This document shows positions 51,278-59,973 of a stretch of 64,000 nt of DNA, piece after piece; positions within the stretch are counted from its first letter, which is position 1; each line of letters starts with the position of its first letter. The notes under the pieces are model-generated. The model was not told the DNA's origin. It saw nothing but the letters and a program-made list of their open reading frames with translations, and did no database searches. Origin of the DNA: Streptomyces odontomachi (lineage in GTDB: Bacteria > Actinomycetota > Actinomycetes > Streptomycetales > Streptomycetaceae); the NCBI RefSeq assembly GCF_024435355.1, contig NZ_JAMJWG010000001.1, positions 434,001-498,000 of the forward strand, written 5' to 3'. The position numbers and the translations under genes are program-made.

Positions 51278-52149
51278 CCGGACCGACCGGCACCGAGCAG
51301 CGCCTGCGCGCGCGACTTGCGAACCTGTCGCCCCAACGACGTGCCCAGCTCGCCGAACGCCTGCGCCGAGACAGGTCGCACGCCCCGGCGGGCCCGGCGT
51401 GGTTCGTCCGGCACGGGAGCGCCGATCCGGCCCTGCGGCTGTTCTGCTTCTCCTATGCCGGCGGCGGCACCACGGTCTTCCGCGGTTGGGGCGACCACCT
51501 GCCGGACCAGGTCGAGGTGTGCGCGGTCCAGCTGCCGGGGCGCGAGTCCCGGGCCGCCGAGCCCTCCTACCGGCGTCTGGTCCCGCTCGTGGCCGACCTG
51601 CACACGGCCATCGCTCCGTTGCTCGACCGGCCGTTCGCGCTGTTCGGGCACAGCATGGGCGCGCTCGTGGCATTCGAGCTGGCCCGGCAGCTCCGGCGGG
51701 CCGGCGCGCCGCAGCCGGAGCGACTGTTCCTGGCGGCGTTTCGGGCGCCGCAGCTGCCCAACCCCAACATCCGCATCTACCACCTGCCCGACGAGGTGCT
51801 CAAAACGGTCCTCGCCAAGGAAGGCACCCCGCAGGACGTGCTCGACAACGACGAGCTCATGCGCGCCCTGCTGCCGACGCTCCGCGCCGACTTCGAACTG
51901 TGCGACACCTACGAGTACCTGCCCGAAGCCCCGCTGTCCGTGCCGGTGTCGGTCTTCGGCGGCCAGCACGACGTGCGGGTCGGGCGAGCGGACCTCGACC
52001 AGTGGAAGGTCCAGGCTGGCAACGGGTTCGGCCTCACCATGCTGCCCGGCTCGCACTTCTTCATCCACGGCAGCCAGGACCTGCTCCTGGCCCAGCTCAC
52101 CAGCGAACTCCAGGCCACGATGCTCTCCGAGGGGGACGCACCCGCATGA
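51274..52149 (+). CDS. type II thioesterase
   Basis: A 291-residue alpha/beta hydrolase of the PKS/NRPS type II thioesterase family. It has FCFSYAGGGTTVFRGWGDHL, VQLPGRESR, nucleophile Ser127 in GHSMGAL, the Asp in GGQHDVRV and the His in GSHFFIH. Such enzymes remove stalled chains; with no TE domain in the PKS, it may also release the product. Its first 35 residues contain a helix (RLANLSPQRRAQLAERLRR) like that at the start of FAD protein B, possibly a docking element. It overlaps the PKS by ATGA. Confidence 0.92.
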   Translation: MTGPTGTEQRLRARLANLSPQRRAQLAERLRRDRSHAPAGPAWFVRHGSADPALRLFCFSYAGGGTTVFRGWGDHLPDQVEVCAVQLPGRESRAAEPSYRRLVPLVADLHTAIAPLLDRPFALFGHSMGALVAFELARQLRRAGAPQPERLFLAAFRAPQLPNPNIRIYHLPDEVLKTVLAKEGTPQDVLDNDELMRALLPTLRADFELCDTYEYLPEAPLSVPVSVFGGQHDVRVGRADLDQWKVQAGNGFGLTMLPGSHFFIHGSQDLLLAQLTSELQATMLSEGDAPA

Positions 52150-55100
52150 GCGATCGACAGGACGGGAATCCCCGGCGCGAACCCCTCGCGATCGTGGGGA
52201 TCGGATGCCATTTCCCCGGCGGCGCCGACACTCCGGACGCCTACTGGAACCTGCTCTGCGCAGGCGTGGACGCCACCCGCGAACTCCCGCAGGACCGCTG
52301 GGAGATCGGCAAGTTCTACGATCCCGACCCCACCAAGCTCGGCAAGATGAGCACCTTCAGAGGCGGGTTCCTCGATCGGGTCGACCAGTTCGACGCCCAG
52401 TTCTTCGGCATCTCGCCGCGCGAGGCGATCTGGCTCGACCCCCAGCAGCGCCTGCTGCTGCGGGCCGTCTGGGAAGCCCTCGAAGACGCCGGCCAGGACG
52501 CGGACCGCCTCGCCGGCAGCGACACCGGAGTCTTCGTCGGCGGTTTCACCCTGGACTACAAGCTGTTGCAGAACTACGGGGTGCACAGCCGCTACGAACT
52601 CCAGGCGCACTCCGCCACCGGCATGATGATGACGATGCTGGCCAACCGGCTGTCCTATGCGTTCGACTTCCGTGGCCCCAGCCTCTCCGTCGACACCGCC
52701 TGCTCGGGCTCGCTGGTGGCGCTGCACCTTGCCACCCAGGCCATCTGGAACCGTGAGTGCGCGCAGGCCATCGTCGGTGGCGCCAACGTGATGCTGGCCC
52801 CGAACATGACGATCGCCGAATCCAAGGGCGGCTTCCTGAGCCCTGACGGCCGGTGCAAGACGTTCGACGCGTCGGCGAACGGGTACGCGCGTGGCGAAGG
52901 CGCAGGCGTGGTCCTGTTGAAGCCGCTCGCCCAGGCGCAGGCCGACCGTGACCCGATCTATGCGCTCGTACGCGGGACCGCCGTCACGCAGGACGGCCGC
53001 ACCAACGGCATCACCGTCCCCAACGGGGCGTCGCAGGAGGCTGCCATGCGGGCCGCCTACGCGCGGGCCGGGGTGTCGCCCCACGAGGTGCAGTACGTCG
53101 AGGCGCACGGCACGGGCACGCCGGTCGGCGACCCGATCGAGGCCGCCGCGATCGGTCGGGTGCTGTCGGCGAACCGGCAGGGCGGCGATCCCGTCTTCGT
53201 CGGATCGGTCAAGACCAACATCGGACACCTCGAAGCCGCCGCCGGTGTGGCCGGCCTGATCAAGACGGCACTCTCCCTCAAGCACGGGCGCATCCCGGCC
53301 CATCTGCACCTGAAGGACCCCAACCCCGCCATCGCGTTCGACGAGCTCGGGCTGCGCGTGCCCACCCAGTTGACCGAATGGCCGACCAGGAGCGGTCCCC
53401 GGTACGCGGGGGTGAACTCGTTCGGATTCGGTGGAACCAACGCCCACGCCGTGCTCCAGGAGCCGCCCGCCGAGGTCGCGGGCCGAACCCGCGGCGACGA
53501 CCGGCGGCACGTCGTCGTGTTGTCGGCCCGCAGCGCCGACGCGCTGCACGACCTGGCCGAGTCGATGTGCGGGTACCTCGGCGAGACCGACCACAGCCTC
53601 GCCGATGTCGCGTACTCGTGCAGCCTGCGCCGCACCCACCACGATCACCGCCTCGCCGTGGTCGCGCAGGACGCACAAGAGGCCAGCGCGCGGCTGCGCG
53701 CCCACCTCGACGAGGAGAAGGCGGCCGGCGTGGTCGCAGGTCGCGCCCAGCCGGGAGACAGGCCCAGACTCGCGTTCGTCTTCTCCGGCATGGGTCCGCA
53801 GTGGTGGGGCATGGGCCGGCGCCTGTTCGCGACCGAGCCGGTGTTCCGAGCGGCGGTGGAAGCCTGCTCCGCGGAGTTGCAGAGGCACACCGGTTGGTCG
53901 CTCGTGACGGAGCTCCTTGCGGACGAGGACCGGTCACGGATGCCCGAGACCGAGGTGGCCCAGCCGGCCAACTTCGCGTTGCAGGTCGGCCTTGCCGAAC
54001 TCTGGCGGTCCTGGGGGATCGAACCGGACGCGATCATCGGTCACAGCGCAGGCGAGGTCGCCGCGCAGTACGTGGCGGGCGTGCTGAGCCTGGAGGACGC
54101 GACCAAGGTCATCTACCACCGCAGCAGTCTGCAACAGCGCACGTCGGGAACCGGTCGCATGCTGGCGGTCGGTCTGACGCCGGAGACCCTCAACAAGGCG
54201 GTTGCCGATGCGGGACCGCAGGTGTCGGTGGCGGCGATCAACAGCCCGAGCGCGGTGACGCTCTCCGGCGACGCCGAGGTCCTGGAAGGCATGGCAGCGC
54301 AGCTGAAGACGTTCGGCGTCTTCCACCGGTTCCTCCAGGTCAAGGTCCCGTACCACAGCCACTACATGGACCCGTTGCGGGCCGATCTGGAGGCCGGCCT
54401 GGCCGACCTGCGCCCGAGCACCGCCAAGCTGCCCCTGTACTCGACGGTCACCGGCAGCCGTATCGACGGCCGCGGGGCCGACGCCCACTACTGGTGGCAG
54501 AACGTGCGCGCCACCGTCCTGTTCTCGGCCGCGTTCAGCGAGATGGTCGACGACGGCTGCACCCACTTCGTCGAACTCGCACCGCACCCGGTCCTGGCAA
54601 GCTCGATGAGGGAACTGCTCGGCGAGACCGAGCAGGAGAGCCTGGTGGTCCCGTCGCTGCGGCGCGGCGAACCCGAGGACGAGGTCCTGCTGCGGGGGCT
54701 GGGTTCGCTGCACAGCCACGGTCACCCGGCGAAGTGGGAGACCTTCCATCCGGCCGACGCCGGGTTCGTCAGGCTGCCGACCTACCCGTGGCAGCTCAAG
54801 ACCTACTGGAACGAATCGGAAGAGGCCCGCGAGGACCGCCACTACCGGCAGGTACATCCGTTGCTGGGCCAGCGGATGAACGCCGCGCACCCCACCTGGG
54901 AGGTGGAACTCAACACCGGTCTCCTGACGTACCTGGCGGACCACCGCGTGCAGGGCAACACGCTGTTGCCGGGTGCGGCGCTCATCGAGATGGCCTTGGC
55001 GGCCGCCCACCAGGTGTACGGCGCGGGCGACTACAGCGTCGACGCCCTGCAACTGCGCAAGGCGCTGGTCCTGTCACCGGTGTCGGACGCGCGGGTGCGG

Positions 55101-57806
55101 ACGACGCTGTACCAGGAGCAGGCACGCGTCGAGATCGCCAGTTACGTGGCGCTGCCCAGCGGCGAACGGCAGTGGACGGTCCACGCGACCGCCCAGCTCG
55201 GCACGAGCGCCACGGTGCCGGCGCCGCGCGACGTGGCCGGCACCCGTGCCCGGTGCGGCAACCACGTCTCCCAGGACGAGTTCTACACGCAGACGCGCGA
55301 CATGGGCTTCGAGTACGGGCCCGCCTTCCAGGGCGTACGCGGCATCGTCACCGGTGATCGGGTGGCGGTCGGCACCGTCACCGTTCCCGACGAGATCCGT
55401 GCCGGGGCCGGCGACTACCTGTTCCACCCGTGTCTGGTCGACGCCGCCTTCCAGGTGCTGCTGATCGCCGCGACCCCGCGCGACACGGACCAGGAGCGCG
55501 GCACGCCGTACCTCCCGGTCGGGGTCGACCGGATCCGCGTGCTGGCGCCGCCCGCCGGGGACATGGTCGTCGTCGCGCACGTGGTGGCGGCCGACCGCTC
55601 GCAGGTCGTCAGCGACATCGCCCTGTGCGACGGCACCGGGCGGGTCCTGGTGGAGATCGAAGGGTTCCGCGCACAGTCGCTCGCGGCCGCGGCAAGCCTC
55701 TCGCCGGAACGCATCGACCGCGGCCTCTACGAGCTGCAATGGCAGGAGGCCCCCCGAGAGCCCACGGCCACCGACGACATCGCGGCGGCGGCGGAGGTCG
55801 CACCGGACGCGACCGGCACCGACGCCGCGTGGGTGATCTTCGCCGACGGGGCGGGCGTCGGTGCCGAAGCGGCGACGATCCTGCGCGCCGGCGGGCGCCG
55901 CGTCTTCTGCGTGACCCACGCCGACGTCGGGGAACTCGTCGACGACGGCGACGGCGCGTACACGATCGACCCCGCCGACCCGGCCCACCACCTGGAGCTG
56001 ATGCGAAGGCTGCGGGACCACGAGATCGGCACGGTGGTGCACCTGTGGAGCCTCGACATCGACGTGGACGAAGCCACGTCCGCCGACGTTCTACAGGCCT
56101 CCCAGGAGATCGGCGTGTTGTCGGTCATGGGGCTGATGCAGGCCCTGTCGGCCGAGCTGCCGCAGGTGCCGAAGGTGTGGCTGGCCACCCGCGGAGCGCA
56201 GGCTGTCGGCGCGGACGGCCACCGGCCGAACGTCGCGCAGGCTCCGCTGTGGGGACTGGGCCGTGTCATCGGCCACCAGGAGTTCGCGACCCTCTGGGGT
56301 GGCCTGTGTGACCTCGACCCGCAGCACAGCGACGCCGAGCAGGCCCGCCTGCTGATCGCCGAGATCACTGCGGGCGACGTCGAGGACCAGGTGGCGCTGC
56401 GGGGGAGCGGACGTTACGTCGCCCGTCTCGCGGAGAGCACCCGCCTCACGCCGCCGTTCCCGGCCCGCATGCGGGACGCCGGCAGCTACCTGGTCACCGG
56501 CGGCCTGGGTTCGCTGGGACTCCTCGTCGCGCGGTTCCTGGCCGAGCGAGGCGCACGCGACGTGGTCCTGATGGGCCGCACCCCGGTGCCGGCACGGCAG
56601 TCCTGGGACGAGCTGCCCGACGACCATCCGCAGCGCGGCCTCGTCGGCAGGCTCCGGGAACTCGAATCGCTCGGCGCCAGGATCCACCTTGCCGCCGTCG
56701 ACGTGACGGACCCCGACCAGCTGCGGCAGTGGCTGAGCCGGCACCACGAACAGGGCCTGCCGCCGATCGCCGGTGTCGTGCACACCGCCGGCGTCGTCGA
56801 CGACGAACTCCTGGTGCGCATGGACCGGGCGACCTTCACCAAGGTCCTGCGGCCCAAGCTGCTCGGCGGATGGCTGCTGCACCGTCTCTTCCGGGACGCC
56901 GCCCTGGACTTCTTCGTGCTGTTCTCGTCCACCGGCTCGGTGATCGCCTCCCCGGGCCAGGGCAACTACGCGGCCGGCAACGCCTTCCTGGACGCGCTGG
57001 CGTGCTACCGGCGCGGGCTCGGGCTGCCCGCCCTCAGCATCGGATGGGGGCCCTGGTCGGTCGGGATGGTCGAACAGCTCGACCTGGAAAAGATGTACGC
57101 CCACCGTGGCATCGAGCTCATCACCCCCGAAGCCGGTATGCAGATCCTGGGCCGTGTCCTGCACCAACGCCCGGCCCATCTGGTGGCGATCACCGCCGAC
57201 TGGGCGAGGGCACGGGAGACCTCGCTGGCGGGCCGACTTCCGCAGATGTTCAGCGAACTCGAGGTACGCGACCAGCGTGACCAGCCCGAGGACAGCGGCG
57301 CCGACACCCAGTCCCTGCTCGCCGCACTGCGGCGGGCGGGCGAAGGCGAGCATGCCGCAGTCCTGGGCGACCACCTGCGCGACGTCGCGGCACGGGTGCT
57401 CGGTCTGGAAGCGGAGCAGATCAGCACCGAGGAGTCGCTCAGCAACCTCGGTCTCGACTCCATGATGGCGATCGAGATGAAGCACCGCATCGAGGCCGTC
57501 CTACAGATCGATGTGTCGGTCCTCGACCTGCTCCAGGGCACCACCATCACCGAGCTCTCGGAAGGGCTGGTCGCGCGGCTCGAGCTCGGCGCACCCGACG
57601 CGGACGAGCCGATGCCCGCCGAGGCCGGTGACGCCGGCGATCAGCTCGACGAGCTCGAACGGTTGCTCGCCGAAGCCGCTCCCGACGAACTCGAGGCGCT
57701 GCTGCAAGAGCTGGAGGCCGGCCCGCCCGGCGGCGACGACCACCACGATCAAGACGGTGCCGCTCACCGCTCCCAAGGAGGTGCGCATGTCGTACGTGAT
57801 CACTGA
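52146..57806 (+). CDS. single-module type I polyketide synthase, KS-AT-DH-KR-ACP
   Basis: An 1886-residue PKS. The ketosynthase has Cys186 (DTACSGS), His321 (EAHGTGTP) and His361 (NIGHLEA). The acyltransferase has Ser634 (GHSAGE) and the selectivity region YHSH at 736-739. The dehydratase has His933 (DHRVQGNTLLPG) and Asp1099. The ketoreductase has TGGLGSLG at 1451-1458, Tyr1608 (GNYAAGN) and a VDD motif suggesting a B-type KR. The carrier domain has Ser1772 (LGLDSMM). There is no enoylreductase or TE. An acidic helical tail follows (about 1815-1865). One module with this set suggests iterative use giving unsaturated chains. Start ATG 52146 overlaps the TE; the 3' end overlaps the ferredoxin by 20 nt. 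Confidence 0.95.
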   Translation: MSDRQDGNPRREPLAIVGIGCHFPGGADTPDAYWNLLCAGVDATRELPQDRWEIGKFYDPDPTKLGKMSTFRGGFLDRVDQFDAQFFGISPREAIWLDPQQRLLLRAVWEALEDAGQDADRLAGSDTGVFVGGFTLDYKLLQNYGVHSRYELQAHSATGMMMTMLANRLSYAFDFRGPSLSVDTACSGSLVALHLATQAIWNRECAQAIVGGANVMLAPNMTIAESKGGFLSPDGRCKTFDASANGYARGEGAGVVLLKPLAQAQADRDPIYALVRGTAVTQDGRTNGITVPNGASQEAAMRAAYARAGVSPHEVQYVEAHGTGTPVGDPIEAAAIGRVLSANRQGGDPVFVGSVKTNIGHLEAAAGVAGLIKTALSLKHGRIPAHLHLKDPNPAIAFDELGLRVPTQLTEWPTRSGPRYAGVNSFGFGGTNAHAVLQEPPAEVAGRTRGDDRRHVVVLSARSADALHDLAESMCGYLGETDHSLADVAYSCSLRRTHHDHRLAVVAQDAQEASARLRAHLDEEKAAGVVAGRAQPGDRPRLAFVFSGMGPQWWGMGRRLFATEPVFRAAVEACSAELQRHTGWSLVTELLADEDRSRMPETEVAQPANFALQVGLAELWRSWGIEPDAIIGHSAGEVAAQYVAGVLSLEDATKVIYHRSSLQQRTSGTGRMLAVGLTPETLNKAVADAGPQVSVAAINSPSAVTLSGDAEVLEGMAAQLKTFGVFHRFLQVKVPYHSHYMDPLRADLEAGLADLRPSTAKLPLYSTVTGSRIDGRGADAHYWWQNVRATVLFSAAFSEMVDDGCTHFVELAPHPVLASSMRELLGETEQESLVVPSLRRGEPEDEVLLRGLGSLHSHGHPAKWETFHPADAGFVRLPTYPWQLKTYWNESEEAREDRHYRQVHPLLGQRMNAAHPTWEVELNTGLLTYLADHRVQGNTLLPGAALIEMALAAAHQVYGAGDYSVDALQLRKALVLSPVSDARVRTTLYQEQARVEIASYVALPSGERQWTVHATAQLGTSATVPAPRDVAGTRARCGNHVSQDEFYTQTRDMGFEYGPAFQGVRGIVTGDRVAVGTVTVPDEIRAGAGDYLFHPCLVDAAFQVLLIAATPRDTDQERGTPYLPVGVDRIRVLAPPAGDMVVVAHVVAADRSQVVSDIALCDGTGRVLVEIEGFRAQSLAAAASLSPERIDRGLYELQWQEAPREPTATDDIAAAAEVAPDATGTDAAWVIFADGAGVGAEAATILRAGGRRVFCVTHADVGELVDDGDGAYTIDPADPAHHLELMRRLRDHEIGTVVHLWSLDIDVDEATSADVLQASQEIGVLSVMGLMQALSAELPQVPKVWLATRGAQAVGADGHRPNVAQAPLWGLGRVIGHQEFATLWGGLCDLDPQHSDAEQARLLIAEITAGDVEDQVALRGSGRYVARLAESTRLTPPFPARMRDAGSYLVTGGLGSLGLLVARFLAERGARDVVLMGRTPVPARQSWDELPDDHPQRGLVGRLRELESLGARIHLAAVDVTDPDQLRQWLSRHHEQGLPPIAGVVHTAGVVDDELLVRMDRATFTKVLRPKLLGGWLLHRLFRDAALDFFVLFSSTGSVIASPGQGNYAAGNAFLDALACYRRGLGLPALSIGWGPWSVGMVEQLDLEKMYAHRGIELITPEAGMQILGRVLHQRPAHLVAITADWARARETSLAGRLPQMFSELEVRDQRDQPEDSGADTQSLLAALRRAGEGEHAAVLGDHLRDVAARVLGLEAEQISTEESLSNLGLDSMMAIEMKHRIEAVLQIDVSVLDLLQGTTITELSEGLVARLELGAPDADEPMPAEAGDAGDQLDELERLLAEAAPDELEALLQELEAGPPGGDDHHDQDGAAHRSQGGAHVVRDH

Positions 57807-58062
57807 GCCGTGCGTCGACAGCAAGGACTCGTCGTGCTACGACGTGTGCCCGGTCGACGCGATCCAGCCCACGCCCGACGGACCGGACTTCGACAAGCAC
57901 GACCAGCTGTTCATCGACCCCGTGGCCTGTATCGACTGCGGCGCGTGCGAGGCGGTCTGCCCGGTCGAAGCCATTTACGACGAAGACGACGTTCCGGAGC
58001 AGTGGAGGTCGTCGATCGCGGCCAACAGGCAGTTCTTCGCCGACGAGGAGGCAGCGACGTAG
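57787..58062 (+). CDS. 7Fe-type ferredoxin
   Basis: A 91-residue ferredoxin. The first half has Cys9, Cys17 and Cys21-Pro (a 3Fe-4S-type pattern); the second has Cys48, Cys51, Cys54 and Cys58-Pro (4Fe-4S-type), followed by YDEDDVPEQW as in actinobacterial FdxA. Relative to those it carries an insertion of about 10 residues between the clusters (PTPDGPDFDK). AAGGAGG at 57774-57780, inside the PKS tail, precedes ATG 57787. It presumably feeds electrons to a redox enzyme of the cluster; no P450 is present in the window. Confidence 0.92.
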   Translation: MSYVITEPCVDSKDSSCYDVCPVDAIQPTPDGPDFDKHDQLFIDPVACIDCGACEAVCPVEAIYDEDDVPEQWRSSIAANRQFFADEEAAT

Positions 58063-58155
58063 CGATCCCCTTTTCCACCCTCCCCACGTGTCCCCTTCGG
58101 CACCGTGCACCACTGGTTTCGCCGCGGTCTTTCCGGGCTATGACCGTTCCGCCGT

Positions 58156-58186
58156 CGCGCTGCGGCGGTGCGCCCGCCGCAGCGCG
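58156..58186 (+). terminator. stem-loop after the PKS operon
   Basis: A perfect 13-bp GC-rich stem (58156-58168 and 58174-58186) with a 5-nt loop lies 93 nt after the ferredoxin stop. It marks the probable end of the rightward polyketide operon. Confidence 0.65.
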
Positions 58187-58218
58187 GGCCGGTGACCAAA
58201 AAAAGGGGGGAACACGTG

Positions 58219-59298
58219 GTGCCCAGGAACAGGAAGACGTGCGCCGTGCTGCTCGGCGTGTCCGCACTTCTCGGAACCGTGCTGTGTGCGCCGTACGCCG
58301 CCGGCGCCGCACCGCACGCGGCGCCGGTGGAAGCGGTGCCCAACACGGACCCCGGCTTTCTCCAGGTGTACGACGCCAACGTGGAGAACCTGCCGACCAG
58401 CACCGAGACCTGCAAGGGCGACTGGCACGACCTCATGTACTACATGCGGCTCCAGCGGTACCGGCCCGACATCTACCTGGTGCAGCAGCTGAGCGGCCAG
58501 GACCAGCTGGACCTGCTGCTGTCCCGGATGGAGGAGCACTTCGGGGAGAAGTTCGAGGGCGTCGTCGCCGAGGCGAACCCCAAGGAGGGGGGCGGCACCT
58601 GCGGGCCGGAGAAGGACTACCAGACCAACGCGGTCATCTGGCGCGCCGACCGGCTGGAGCTGACGCTGTCCCAGTCACCGGACAACCGCTGGCAGGCGCA
58701 GTACGCACCGGACCCCGACCAGCCGGCGTACTGCGTCAACGGCACGGCCTCGCGTACCAAGGGCGTCAAGGCGCTGCTGCACGACAGGATCGCCGACAAG
58801 GACGTGACGGCCGCGTCCTTCCACTGGCCCACCCAGACGAACGGCGGCGGTACGGCGGCCTGTGCCGTGTCCAACGCCGGAGAGTTGAGCAACGAGCTGA
58901 CGGAGGACGGCTACGGGGTGGCCGACCTGTTCGTGGCCGGCGGTGACACCAACCGCGGCGCCAGCACGCACAACGGCCAGGACGACTGGACGGACTGGTA
59001 CGCGGCAACCAACGCGGACGTCGGTGGCGCCCACGGCTTCCGGGACGCGGTGTACCAGGGCTGCGGGGGCGACGCGGTGTGCGCGGGGGAGAACTGGTCG
59101 ATCCAATCCGACAGCGGGCCGCGCCGGATCGACTTCCTGTTCGCCCGCGAGCCCGGCGGCACCCCGGCCGACACCAGCGACACGGTCGTCCCCGACTTCG
59201 ACGACGCGGACCAGGCCGACATCGCCCTGACCGGGGACGACAACCAGGACCTGAACTACTCCGACCATCGCGCGGTGGGCAGCCGGGTGCACTACTGA
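58219..59298 (+). CDS. secreted endonuclease/exonuclease/phosphatase-fold protein
   Basis: A 359-residue secreted protein. The signal peptide has a basic start (PRNRK), a hydrophobic core (AVLLGVSALLGTVLCAP) and an AGA cleavage region. The mature part has EEP-fold landmarks: VYDANVENL, LVQQLSG in place of the usual LQEV, AVIWRADRL, GGDTNR and terminal YSDHRAVGSRVHY. It is probably an extracellular nuclease or phosphodiesterase; the metal-binding Glu of LQEV is Gln here, which is unusual. Start is GTG 58219 or 58216 after a G-run. Not obviously part of the polyketide cluster. Confidence 0.82.
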   Translation: MPRNRKTCAVLLGVSALLGTVLCAPYAAGAAPHAAPVEAVPNTDPGFLQVYDANVENLPTSTETCKGDWHDLMYYMRLQRYRPDIYLVQQLSGQDQLDLLLSRMEEHFGEKFEGVVAEANPKEGGGTCGPEKDYQTNAVIWRADRLELTLSQSPDNRWQAQYAPDPDQPAYCVNGTASRTKGVKALLHDRIADKDVTAASFHWPTQTNGGGTAACAVSNAGELSNELTEDGYGVADLFVAGGDTNRGASTHNGQDDWTDWYAATNADVGGAHGFRDAVYQGCGGDAVCAGENWSIQSDSGPRRIDFLFAREPGGTPADTSDTVVPDFDDADQADIALTGDDNQDLNYSDHRAVGSRVHY

Positions 59299-59302
59299 GG
59301 CC

Positions 59303-59340
59303 ACGGGCAGGCCCCTCCCCGCGGTGAGGGGTCTGCCCGT
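59303..59340. terminator. bidirectional terminator hairpin
   Basis: Arms 59303-59317 and 59326-59340 pair over 15 bp with one G-U and an 8-nt loop. It lies 5 nt after the nuclease stop and before the convergent conservon end. Confidence 0.75.
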
Positions 59341-59376
59341 CGAGGTGCGGGGCCGACGGAGGCAGGGGGCGCCGCC

Positions 59377-59973
59377 TCACGTCGCCTTGCTGTACACCCG
59401 GCTGGCGTGCTCGACGAGGGCGATCAGCACCTCCTTGGCCGACTCCCGCTCGCGGGCGTCACACAACACCACGGGAGTCTCCGCATCGAGGTCGAGCGCG
59501 CCCCGCACCTCCTGGGGGCCGTAGATGTGGAAGCCCTCGAAGCAGTTGACCGCGACGACGAAGGGGATGTCGCGGCGCTCGAAGTAGTCGACGGCGGGGA
59601 AGCAGTCTTCGAGGCGCCGCGTGTCGGCGAGCACCATGGCCCCCAGCGCCCCGTTGGCCAGCTCGTCCCACAGGAACCAGAACCGGTCCTGCCCCGGCGT
59701 GCCGAACAGATACAGCGACAACCCCTCGCGGAGGGTGATGCGGCCGAAGTCCATGGCGACGGTCGTCGTCGTCTTGCGCTCGACGCCGCCGAGGTCGTCC
59801 ACCGGGCGGCCGGCCTCGGTGAGCTGCTCCTCGGTGCGCAGCGGGCGGATCTCGCTCACCGTCCCGACCAGCGTGGTCTTGCCCACCCCGAACCCGCCGG
59901 CCACCAGGATCTTCAGCGACAGGAAGGAGCCGGGAGCATCCGGACGGGGATCGTCAGAGAGCACGGAGTCCAT
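59377..59973 (-). CDS. cvnD: conservon small GTPase-like protein CvnD
   Basis: A 198-residue P-loop GTPase-like protein with Walker A GGFGVGKTT near residue 25, the DLGGVERKTTTTVAMDFG switch region, LFGTPGQDRF and VAVNCF. It is the fourth member of the actinomycete conservon (sensor kinase, roadblock, DUF742, GTPase), thought to form a membrane-associated G-protein-like signalling complex. Its start overlaps cvnC by 20 nt. Confidence 0.93.
   Translation of the reverse strand: MDSVLSDDPRPDAPGSFLSLKILVAGGFGVGKTTLVGTVSEIRPLRTEEQLTEAGRPVDDLGGVERKTTTTVAMDFGRITLREGLSLYLFGTPGQDRFWFLWDELANGALGAMVLADTRRLEDCFPAVDYFERRDIPFVVAVNCFEGFHIYGPQEVRGALDLDAETPVVLCDARERESAKEVLIALVEHASRVYSKAT

Noticed and set aside
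47477..51673. A 1398-codon minus-strand frame antisense to the two flavoprotein genes
   Set aside because: Same explanation: its translation is a repetitive shadow of two paralogous genes on the plus strand, which explains its apparent internal repeats.
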